From Candidatus Formimonas warabiya (GTDB lineage Bacteria > Bacillota > Dehalobacteriia > Dehalobacteriales > Dehalobacteriaceae): a stretch of 64,000 nucleotides of DNA. The first letter of the stretch is position 1. The number at the start of each line of letters is the position of its first letter. The position numbers were made by a program, and so were the translations under genes. Under the pieces are notes generated by a model. The model was not told the origin of the DNA, did not search any database, and worked only from the letters and a program-made list of their open reading frames with translations. The stretch lies in contig NZ_CP017634.1 of the NCBI RefSeq assembly GCF_002777255.1, forward strand, positions 2,120,903-2,184,902. The letters run 5' to 3'. Shown here one piece after another: positions 54,046 through 61,446 of this stretch.

Positions 54046-54326
54046 ATAATTTACCTCCTAGCAATGCCCAAAAATAGTACCTTCTACTTTGATCGTGCTA
54101 AAAACTCGGAAATGGTCCACAATGTAAAATGTCTTATTTTCCCAATTTCATAATTACCGTATCAACTAATCATGACAGAATCTGCACAATACTTCCTTTC
54201 TTTTTATTACCTACTTCTGCAATCTTCAGGAATTTCCTTTCTTAAATAATAAATTCTAGAAATAGCCCAGGAAATGCCAACCCTTGCTTGGTGTACGAAG
54301 CCGTACGCCCCCAATTCAAAGGACGC
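54046..54326. other. Non-coding AT-rich stretch left of the IS duplication
   Basis: No gene is seen. It contains a 17-base quasi-palindrome (54292-54308, TGTACGAAGCCGTACGC) that recurs inverted at 59243-59259. Confidence 0.5.
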
Positions 54327-54472
54327 CATGGAGGCGGGCAACTATATTAATCTTACATAATATCTGAAATGTAATCCACAACAAATATGACTAGGAGAAT
54401 TAACAAGCAAATTATAAAAGTTGCCGTAACTCATTAAGCTCGTGTGCTACCTTTAAATAATCTTCATTAAGC
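54327..54472. repeat. Left copy of 146-bp direct duplication flanking the IS
   Basis: Identical in position-by-position reading to 57027-57172; the IS lies exactly between the two copies. The copy includes the last ~20 codons of the ABC-F gene. Confidence 0.93.
54412..54472 (-). pseudogene. Duplicated 3' fragment of the ABC-F gene
   Basis: These 61 bases repeat the stop codon and last 19 codons of the ABC-F gene (57112-58845), left over from the duplication around the IS. Confidence 0.85.
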
Positions 54473-54556
54473 GTAATTGTCAAAAACTTTGCACATAGCA
54501 ACTTCCTTTAAGAATTGGGATAATAACCTCAAAACTATTTAGGGGAGGAATTATCC

Positions 54557-54868
54557 TTGACTCTTGAAGAGCAGTCCATGATCAGACGCCAGCAGGTAAA
54601 CGATTTTCGTGCTTCTGGCCTAACTGCTACCGCATGGTGTACGGAACATAACCTAAGCATCAGCACACTTCGGTACTGGCTTACCAAGTGCAATCGCGAA
54701 AACAAAGCTGGCCTCAAACAAGAAACCTTTATTGAGCTGAAGCAACCATCCTTAAAAGAAGTTCCGGTCATTCTTAAAATCGGTGTGATTTCTATCGAGC
54801 TGTATTCAGGCTTTCAAGCAGAGACTCTACGCGAAGCTATTGCTGCTATTCGTTCCACATGGGTTTAA
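54557..54868 (+). CDS. tnpA: IS66 TnpA (OrfA) accessory protein
   Basis: 103 residues. RQQVNDFRASGLTATAWCTE is the family's helix-turn-helix-like segment. TTG start 8 bases after GGGAGG. Overlaps tnpB by 10 bases. Confidence 0.85.
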   Translation: MTLEEQSMIRRQQVNDFRASGLTATAWCTEHNLSISTLRYWLTKCNRENKAGLKQETFIELKQPSLKEVPVILKIGVISIELYSGFQAETLREAIAAIRSTWV

Positions 54869-55215
54869 ATGCTGCTGGCCTTAGAATATTCCTTTCTTGC
54901 AAGCCCTGCGATATGCGAAAAAGCATCGAAGGTCTTGCTACATTGGTCCAGACGCAGTTACAAATGGACCCTTTTGAAAACTGCCTTTACGTGTTCTGTA
55001 ACCGGACCTGTGATAAATGTAAGATCCTTCATTGGTCTAATAACGGTTGGTGGTTATACTATCGCAAATTGAGCCGTGGTATCTTCCGATGGAAGTTTTA
55101 CGAAAACAAACAGGTCCTTGAGGTTTCTGAACGGCAGTTTAGATGGCTTTTAGATGGTTTATCAATGGATCAGCCATCAGCACATAAGCCTGTTAAGCAG
55201 CGGATAATCCTTTAA
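54859..55215 (+). CDS. tnpB: IS66 TnpB (OrfB) accessory protein
   Basis: 118 residues. IFLSCKPCDMRKSIEGLATL and the tryptophan-rich segment ILHWSNNGWWLYYRKLS identify the IS66 OrfB family, needed for transposition with an unknown step. ATG overlaps the end of tnpA. Confidence 0.9.
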   Translation: MGLNAAGLRIFLSCKPCDMRKSIEGLATLVQTQLQMDPFENCLYVFCNRTCDKCKILHWSNNGWWLYYRKLSRGIFRWKFYENKQVLEVSERQFRWLLDGLSMDQPSAHKPVKQRIIL

Positions 55216-55323
55216 CCGGTTTTGCGGAAAAGCACCTAAAATAATTGCTGTATTTCCCCTGTTTCAGGGCTTTTTACCGCTATTATCCTGTGATTTCTCG
55301 TTAAATTCTTATATAATAAGGAC

Positions 55324-56955
55324 ATGAATAACGAGATAAAGTTACCTCAAAAACCACAACTGAATTACATGGAAATGTCACAAGCAGAACTAGCTGCACA
55401 CTGCGAAAAGCAAGATAAGGCCATTACCGAACTGACTCAGAATATGAATCGTCTCATTGAGATGATTCGTTTGAATAACCATAAGAAGTATGGTTCCAGC
55501 GGTGATTCTGTATCCTATCCTGATGGCTTGGATCAACTCTGCTTATTCAACGAAGTCGAAGCCACTGCTCAGAAAGGAGTGCCAGAACCGACCTTTGAAG
55601 AAGCGACGGCGAAGACCCCCAGAAAACCCAAACAAAAGGGTAAGCGTGAACAAGACTTTAAAGATTTGAAGGTCACCGTCATTGAACATGAGCTTCCTGC
55701 AGAACAGCAGGTTTGTCCAGTGTGTGACAGTCCTTTACACGATATGAAAGTTGAAATTACTAAGACACTGAAACTTGTACCAGCTCATTTCGAAGTTGAG
55801 GAACACCGCCGTCATGTCTATACCTGCCGTACGTGTGAAAAGAATCAAGGTGAAGGTGATAAAATACCCTTCGTTCGTGCTAATATGCCCAACTTGCCGA
55901 TTCCCGGAAGTTTTGCTACCCCGGAGTTGATCGCTGGCATCATCAATAGCAAATATACCAATGCAATGCCACTTGCCCGGATTGAGCGAGAGTTTGACCG
56001 GATGGACAGCGTCAGGATCTCTAGGCAGAATATGAGCAATTGGGTACTCCAATGTTCGGAGGAATACTTTTCAAAGATCTATACCCATATGAGAAATGTC
56101 CTTCTGAGCAAAGACATCTTGCACGCCGATGAAACTTGGACCCGTGTCGTGCAGCAGGACAGCAGAGACTCCAAGAAAAAATGCTATATCTGGGTTTACT
56201 GCAGCGGGGTCCATGACGAGCCAATTATCTACTATGAATTCCATGAAAGCCGGGCTACGGAATCGGCCAAGGAGTTCCTAAAGGATTACTCTGGTTTTTT
56301 GCATACAGATGGCTACGAGGTTTACCATCGTTTGGAGCCGGGAATCACGGTGGTTGGATGTCTCGCCCATATTAAACGCAAATTCACTGATGCTATTAAA
56401 GCATTAAGTCCGGAGGAGCAAAAGAAAACCGTTTGCTTCAAGGGACAGGAGTATTGCGACTACCTGTTCCATATTGAAAAGAAATACAAGGATGCTACCC
56501 CCGAGGAGCGTCATAACAAGCGTCTCACCCTGTTAAAACCGGTGATGGATGCCTTTTTGTCGTGGCTTAAAGAGACCAAGCCCATTACTGTACCCAAATC
56601 CCATGCTTATGAAGCCATAAATTATGCGTTGAACCAGTGGCCGTATTTTGAAAATGTCCTTTTGGATGGCCGACTGGAGCTGACCAATAACCTAGTCGAG
56701 AGAAGTATACGTCCCTTCACAATTGGCCGGAAGAATTGGGTCACAATGAAAACGGACCGCGGTGCGCACGACAGCTCCATAGTATACAGCATCGTACAGA
56801 CTGCGCTGGCTAACGACCTGAAAGTTTATGAATATCTAGTCTATTTATTGAAACAAATGCCGAATACCGATTTCAACCAACATCCAGAACTGATTGAGAA
56901 ATTTGTTCCTTGGTCGAAAGAGCTCCCGGCTAACTGCTACAAAACTAAAAATTGA
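55324..56955 (+). CDS. tnpC: IS66 TnpC transposase
   Basis: 543 residues. N-terminal coiled coil, a zinc-binding part (CPVCDSPL, CRTCEKN), then the DDE catalytic domain: HADETWTRV, LHTDGYEVYHR and NNLVERSIRPFTIGRKNW. Full length with no stop or frameshift, so the element looks active. ATG follows AAGGAC. Confidence 0.95.
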   Translation: MNNEIKLPQKPQLNYMEMSQAELAAHCEKQDKAITELTQNMNRLIEMIRLNNHKKYGSSGDSVSYPDGLDQLCLFNEVEATAQKGVPEPTFEEATAKTPRKPKQKGKREQDFKDLKVTVIEHELPAEQQVCPVCDSPLHDMKVEITKTLKLVPAHFEVEEHRRHVYTCRTCEKNQGEGDKIPFVRANMPNLPIPGSFATPELIAGIINSKYTNAMPLARIEREFDRMDSVRISRQNMSNWVLQCSEEYFSKIYTHMRNVLLSKDILHADETWTRVVQQDSRDSKKKCYIWVYCSGVHDEPIIYYEFHESRATESAKEFLKDYSGFLHTDGYEVYHRLEPGITVVGCLAHIKRKFTDAIKALSPEEQKKTVCFKGQEYCDYLFHIEKKYKDATPEERHNKRLTLLKPVMDAFLSWLKETKPITVPKSHAYEAINYALNQWPYFENVLLDGRLELTNNLVERSIRPFTIGRKNWVTMKTDRGAHDSSIVYSIVQTALANDLKVYEYLVYLLKQMPNTDFNQHPELIEKFVPWSKELPANCYKTKN

Positions 56956-56966
56956 GAATCTACGTC

Positions 56967-56989
56967 CAACCTTTGGGTTGGGCTTTTTT
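56967..56989 (+). terminator. Terminator at the end of tnpC
   Basis: CCAACC-TTT-GGGTTGG hairpin followed by TTTTTTG. Confidence 0.7.
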
Positions 56990-57026
56990 GTTTTGTTTAC
57001 TTTAGGTGCTTAGGATTTGACAATTA

Positions 57027-57172
57027 CATGGAGGCGGGCAACTATATTAATCTTACATAATATCTGAAATGTAATCCACAACAAATATGACTAGGAGAAT
57101 TAACAAGCAAATTATAAAAGTTGCCGTAACTCATTAAGCTCGTGTGCTACCTTTAAATAATCTTCATTAAGC
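57027..57172. repeat. Right copy of 146-bp direct duplication
   Basis: Identical to 54327-54472 with an offset of exactly 2700 bases. It restores the intact 3' end of the ABC-F gene. Confidence 0.93.
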
Positions 57173-58845
57173 TTTCTTTTTTCATCATCACTTAATCTCT
57201 CATTCAATTTTCCACCAATAAAGGCTAAGTCACATTCTAGTTGGAGGATACGGTTGCGGATGTTTATTAAATCTGTCTCACCGATATTTTTTATATATTC
57301 ATTTTTTCTCTTCCCCAGGTAATAATCATAATTACCGTTGTAACATCTCAGCGAACCATGCTCTATCAACATGATTTTGGTGGCAATCCTTTGTACCAAA
57401 TAAGTATCATGCGAAACAAATAATATTCCGTCTGCATATTGCTCCATGACTTCCTCGATTTTTTCCTTCGCATAGATATCTAAATAGTTGGTAGGTTCAT
57501 CTAAAACAAGGAAATTTGCGCCCGATAAAATCAACCTGGCAAATGCTACCCGGGATTTTTCTCCCATACTTAACTGGTTTATCTTTTTGAAAACATCGTC
57601 TTTCTTGAAAAGAAGACAGGCAAGGAGGGTCCGGATATCTTCTGTTGATTTATTCGCAGCCTTAACGTTGTCGAGGATAGTTCCATCAGCGTGAAGCTCC
57701 TCAAATTCTTGAGAAAAGTAGCCTATTTTAAGGGCAGGATCTAAGGATAATTCACCTTGAAACTGATGGTCAACACCGCAAATTATTCTTAAGAGCGTTG
57801 TTTTGCCTGCCCCGTTATCACCTAACAGGGCTACCTTATCACCCCTGCTGATGGAAAAAGACAGGTCTTGGAACACGACATTATCTCCATAAGTCTTGGA
57901 TATTTGGTTCCCCCGTACAATAACAGGAGATAACTTATTACTCTGAACATGAAATTTATTTATAAAGTCAAAAGCCGGCAGGGGAACTTGCAGCGGTTTT
58001 TCTATTTTCTTGCTTAATAAGCGTGCAAGCTCTTTCTCTTTTGCCTTTAGGGCGCTGGCTTGTGTTCTCGCGGCATTTTTATAGTCAGAACTTTTTTGTG
58101 CACTTGCCAGCCAGTCTCTTCTATTTCGGATAGCCTGATTTAACTGTTCAATTCGCAATTGCTGCTTTTCATATTCCTTAGCAATATGTTTATCTTCATT
58201 TTCCTTTTGTATTTTATATGCAGAATAATTTCCTTTATAGGATTTTAATCCTGTAGCAGTTAATTCCCATATTCGATCCGCTACACGATCTAACAAGTAT
58301 CTGTTATGCGATACGATTAAAACGGATTGTTTGATTCGTTTTATAGTCTTTTCCAGGGACATGGCACTATCTATATCCAAATGGTTCGTGGGTTCATCAA
58401 GAATCAATAAGTCAAAATCTCTTGTAAGGACTTTGCAGAGCATGAGTTTCGTTTTTTCCCCTCCGCTTAAACTTGTTGCTTGCTTCTCCCACAAAGATTC
58501 GGAGATTTCCATTTGATTGAGCGATTTTTTTACAATGGTACCAACTGATTCATTGATACCGGAATTTTTGCTAACTGCTTGATATAGTTCTTCATACACA
58601 GATGCCCCCGGCTGAAAATCCGGGTATTGTTGTAAATATATGATTAACGCATGATGTGGTGTATACTCGATATTACCCTTGTCAGGAATTTCTACACCAG
58701 CTAAGATTCTGGATAGTGTTGTTTTTCCAATGCCATTGCTGCCGATAAACCCAATTTTCTCACCATTACTAATTCCACCACTGATGTTTGCCAATACCAT
58801 CTTATCATGGTAACTCTTGTATAATCCCTCAAATATTAAACTCAT
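57112..58845 (-). CDS. ABC-F family ATPase, ribosome-protection type
   Basis: 577 residues with two ABC cassettes. First: Walker A GSNGIGKTTLS, signature LSGGEKTKLML, Walker B LLILDEPTNHLDID. Second: GDNGAGKTTLL, LSMGEKSRVAF, LVLDEPTNYLDIY. No membrane segments, a linker between domains (~190-290) rich in charged residues. Such proteins dislodge antibiotics (lincosamide, pleuromutilin, streptogramin or macrolide types) from ribosomes or assist translation. The upstream leader with attenuator supports an antibiotic-inducible resistance role. ATG after GGAGTTAGGGCTAA. Confidence 0.9.
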   Translation of the reverse strand: MSLIFEGLYKSYHDKMVLANISGGISNGEKIGFIGSNGIGKTTLSRILAGVEIPDKGNIEYTPHHALIIYLQQYPDFQPGASVYEELYQAVSKNSGINESVGTIVKKSLNQMEISESLWEKQATSLSGGEKTKLMLCKVLTRDFDLLILDEPTNHLDIDSAMSLEKTIKRIKQSVLIVSHNRYLLDRVADRIWELTATGLKSYKGNYSAYKIQKENEDKHIAKEYEKQQLRIEQLNQAIRNRRDWLASAQKSSDYKNAARTQASALKAKEKELARLLSKKIEKPLQVPLPAFDFINKFHVQSNKLSPVIVRGNQISKTYGDNVVFQDLSFSISRGDKVALLGDNGAGKTTLLRIICGVDHQFQGELSLDPALKIGYFSQEFEELHADGTILDNVKAANKSTEDIRTLLACLLFKKDDVFKKINQLSMGEKSRVAFARLILSGANFLVLDEPTNYLDIYAKEKIEEVMEQYADGILFVSHDTYLVQRIATKIMLIEHGSLRCYNGNYDYYLGKRKNEYIKNIGETDLINIRNRILQLECDLAFIGGKLNERLSDDEKRKLNEDYLKVAHELNELRQLL

Positions 58846-58848
58846 TTA

Positions 58849-58859
58849 GCCCTAACTCC
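58849..58859 (-). promoter_or_regulatory. ABC-F ribosome site within alternative RNA pairings
   Basis: The Shine-Dalgarno GGAGTTAGGGC can pair with the upstream GCCCTTCTCC (58876-58885), which would hide it. The latter segment can also pair with GGAGAAGGCACA inside the leader-peptide frame (58979-58990). Confidence 0.5.
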
Positions 58860-58871
58860 TTTTCTTACGAT

Positions 58872-58917
58872 CTGTGGAGAAGGGCACAAAAAAAGACGAT
58901 AGAGAACATCTTCGCCT
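58872..58917 (-). terminator. Attenuator-like hairpin upstream of the ABC-F gene
   Basis: On the minus strand GGCGA...TCGTC forms a stem extended by AAA/TTT, followed by seven T residues (58888-58894), then GTGCCCTTCTCC. It sits between the leader-peptide gene and the ABC-F start, so termination can depend on leader translation. Confidence 0.6.
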
Positions 58918-58955
58918 TTGTCCTGAATTGGTTAATTAGGTCTTAGAGCATAGGT

Positions 58956-59042
58956 TTAAAAACAGTCAGCAATAAAGATGTGCCTTCTCCTGAATTTCAA
59001 ATTTAGTTTAAGGTCATTCAATAAAGATTCAGTTTTACACAT
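58956..59042 (-). CDS. Leader peptide of the ABC-F gene (28 residues)
   Basis: ATG at 59042 is preceded by AGGAGGTACAAAAGG, an excellent ribosome site, and TAA at 58956. The peptide begins MCKTESLLNDLK and contains a basic RRRH run. Part of its coding sequence (GGAGAAGGCACA) is complementary to the segment that covers the downstream ribosome site. Ribosome stalling on the leader by an antibiotic could change the fold and switch on ABC-F expression, as known for related ABC-F and methylase genes. Confidence 0.72.
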   Translation of the reverse strand: MCKTESLLNDLKLNLKFRRRHIFIADCF

Positions 59043-59288
59043 CCTTTTGTACCTCCTGTTCTTCATGATAAATTAAGAATACCATATTTGACTTCAACTA
59101 GCAAACGGGGTACTCCAAAAAAAGCCAAACTTTTTTTGTGGAAAAATGAATAAGTTAATAATCGCATACCTCGGAATATACTACCTAATACAAAATAGCT
59201 GAGCTGCTGTCCCCCAGATCCGTGCATGGAAACAGGTCTTTTGCGTACGGCTTCGTACAATGATCCGGGTATTCCCTTCTTTGAAACC
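59043..59288. other. Intergenic, possible group II intron remnant
   Basis: No gene. The minus-strand sequence around 59220-59260 reads GTACGAAGCCGTACGC and later ACGGATCTGGGGG, which loosely resembles group II intron domain V/VI ends. A short frame (59063-59260) inside is not believed. Confidence 0.3.
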
Positions 59289-60179
59289 TTATGTTAAGAG
59301 AAAAGTCGTTATTTCTTTGTTAATCAATTCCGGTTTTTCATAGTTGATAATATGGCCAGTATTCTCTATTATTTTGTAATTAAGACTGTTATTCTTCAGC
59401 AGATTGATAACTGAAGTGTGATATATCAGCCTGTCTGAATCGCCTATTAAGAATAAAGCTTTGTTCCGTATTATATTAATGGCCCTGCTATCAAAATAGG
59501 TCATTTTTTGTTTCACGACCTTACTATATTTCAATAAATAGAACCATGGTTTTTCAATCACATTTAATAAAGGAACATCAGAACTTGGTGCAGTAAATCT
59601 TCGCAGTATATTTATGGCATTTTCTTCAGAAAGGTAGAATATTTCGGGTAATAGAATCTTAATTGCTCTGATTACTAATAAGTAGGATAAAAAATAACCG
59701 TTAAAACTCTTTACATATGGATAATTTGCCATACAGATGATCTTGTTCACCCTATCAGGATGCTTTGCTGTATAAGCTAATGTCAGGTAACCACCATATG
59801 AGACCCCCGCTATGTTTGTCTTAGCAATACCCAATGTATCTAATAGCTTATCGACCCATAAAACAACATTGAATTCTTTTAGATAGCTATCATTGGGTTC
59901 ACTCTTTCCCGCTCCACCAAAATAATCTACCGCTACAACATAAAAATCATGCACGAATTCCCGTATGTTTGGAAACCAAGTCATAACTGAATTGTCACCA
60001 GAACCATGAAAGAGTATCAGAGGGGGATTGTCCGAATTTCCGCATATTATAACATGGGTTTTTCCATATTGAGTTTCTATATCCAGTTCTTTTTTATTAA
60101 CTCCCCATAAACCTAGTAATTTATCATAAGACTCATAAATCAATCGTTTTCCTTCCGGACTCTTAAATCTTTTGTCCAT
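59289..60179 (-). CDS. Alpha/beta hydrolase
   Basis: 296 residues. LILFHGSGDNSVMTWF (oxyanion HG), GVSYGGYLTLAY (nucleophile Ser), GDSDRLIYH (acid) and TGHIINYEKPE (His). Typical single-domain hydrolase, close to proline-iminopeptidase/esterase types. ATG at 60179 after GGGGACAGCGGG. Unknown substrate. Confidence 0.85.
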   Translation of the reverse strand: MDKRFKSPEGKRLIYESYDKLLGLWGVNKKELDIETQYGKTHVIICGNSDNPPLILFHGSGDNSVMTWFPNIREFVHDFYVVAVDYFGGAGKSEPNDSYLKEFNVVLWVDKLLDTLGIAKTNIAGVSYGGYLTLAYTAKHPDRVNKIICMANYPYVKSFNGYFLSYLLVIRAIKILLPEIFYLSEENAINILRRFTAPSSDVPLLNVIEKPWFYLLKYSKVVKQKMTYFDSRAINIIRNKALFLIGDSDRLIYHTSVINLLKNNSLNYKIIENTGHIINYEKPELINKEITTFLLT

Positions 60180-60359
60180 CCCGCTGTCCCCTTGTTCTTT
60201 AATACTAACCAATAACTGCATTTCAGCCAACGTGGCATGGCTTTGCGACGTTTCTGGGCATGAGAACTACTTGCAGTTCTTGGCAAAGATATTTTGCAAA
60301 TCCACTGTACGATTTAATACGCTATCAAGAAACATGACTCGGCAACCTAAAGTAAATTA

Positions 60360-60767
60360 CTATTTTTGTTCGATTTCGGTTACACATTCGTTTTTAATCT
60401 TTCCAACCAGGAATTGCAAGGCATCAACAACATGTGGTCTGATGTCGCCGCCTATTAGTACATACATGATGTCGTCGCCAAGTTCGAGTTGGCCTTCATT
60501 AAGCCAAACTCTGACATGGAAGATACCGTCCATCTTATAGGTTTCAGCAACTGCCGCATCAACCTTTGACGTATCATAAGCAAATTCCATTCCCTTTACC
60601 ATCGAACCGTCGTCAATTCCTTGGCGCACCTTGGCTTTGGGCGTTTGGCGCACAACGCCATTATGAACTAAAAACATCCCTTCCTGTAAAGCCGCTGGAT
60701 CTGCTTTTGCTTCTTTGAGCCATTCATCGATTGATGGCGATATTTTTTTTATTTTTTCCTTAATCAT
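60360..60767 (-). CDS. MoaE-like molybdenum cofactor protein
   Basis: 135 residues. HNGVVRQTPKAKV, VRVWLNEGQLELGDDIMYV and GGDIRPHVVDALQFLVGKIK. The sequence matches proteins annotated as molybdopterin synthase MoaE-related in Firmicutes, but the classic MoaE catalytic lysine motif is not clearly present; other moa genes are absent nearby. It lies 20 bases after a broken ridA. ATG after GGGAGTG. Confidence 0.6.
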   Translation of the reverse strand: MIKEKIKKISPSIDEWLKEAKADPAALQEGMFLVHNGVVRQTPKAKVRQGIDDGSMVKGMEFAYDTSKVDAAVAETYKMDGIFHVRVWLNEGQLELGDDIMYVLIGGDIRPHVVDALQFLVGKIKNECVTEIEQK

Positions 60768-60787
60768 AAACTAATACACTCCCATCC

Positions 60788-61197
60788 TTATTTATCGGGA
60801 ATAAAAGCAATTGCATCAATCTCAAGAAGAAAATCAGGATTTGCCAGTCCTGAAACAAATAATACCGTGATAGCCGGCGGAGGAGATCCTGTTCCGAAAA
60901 ATTGCTGTGATGTTTGGAATGCAGTTAAAGCACTTTGACCTTGAACAAGATAAATGTTTAGTTTTACAATATTCTCAAAAGAAGCACCGCACGCCTTTAG
61001 CGCAGTCTGAATATTTTCCATAACTTGTTTTGTTTGTGTTTGAATACACCCTTGCCAATTATTTCACGACGTGCGTTAACAGCATTCTGACCACCAATAT
61101 AAATAGTTTTTCCACTTCCCTGGGTTAGGACAATTTGTGAAAATGCAGGATTCTTCATTAATTCATCCGGATTGATGTGCTGGATTTTATCTTCCAT
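60788..61197 (-). pseudogene. ridA: Frameshifted ridA (enamine/imine deaminase)
   Basis: The N-terminal part from ATG 61197 (NPAFSQIVLTQGSGKTIYIGG, RREIIGKG) is RidA-like, but at about 61045-61055 the frame shifts by one base; the rest (ENIQTALKACGASFENIV, AITVLFVSGLANPDFLLEID, AIAFIPDK) continues in another frame to 60788. A single base change restores one continuous RidA of about 130 residues. RidA deaminates reactive 2-aminoacrylate-type imines. Either a true lesion or a sequencing error. Confidence 0.85.
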
Positions 61198-61220
61198 AGC
61201 AATTCTCCTTTGGAGTCAAA

Positions 61221-61243
61221 TCAAAGACCGCCCCTTGAATTGA
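61221..61243 (-). repeat. Degenerate REP-like repeat
   Basis: TCAAAGACCGCCCCTTGAAT resembles the REP core with several changes; solo copy. Confidence 0.4.
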
Positions 61244-61446
61244 CTTTATAATTTAAATAATGCTTTTTCATAGTCTTTTACGAAATAGCGCTTCCCTTTC
61301 TGTATAACTTCATGACCCTCCATTCTTTGCTGGTCGATACTCCCGACGGACCGGCAAATAAATAGCAATCGCGATCACAATTGCCCGCTTCAAAACTTTT
61401 CCTCCTCACAATGGCGGTCAAACGTTTTTCTCGTACGGGTTTCACC

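Larger units (their letters stand above)
54473..57026 (+). mobile_element. Complete IS66-family insertion sequence
   Basis: 2554 bases bounded by 12-base terminal inverted repeats GTAATTGTCAAA (left 54473-54484; right end 57015-57026 reads as its reverse complement). GTAA ends are typical of IS66. It carries the three-gene set tnpA, tnpB and tnpC in order, all intact. Flanks are a 146-bp direct repeat rather than the usual 8-bp target duplication. Confidence 0.95.

Noticed and set aside
54465..54472. 8-bp target duplication of the IS66 element
   Set aside because: The bases flanking the two ends (CATTAAGC, CATGGAGG) differ; only the long 146-bp duplication is present.
59063..59260. 65-residue minus-strand frame near the ABC-F leader
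   Set aside because: Overlaps a candidate group II intron fragment, lacks a ribosome site and has no family match.
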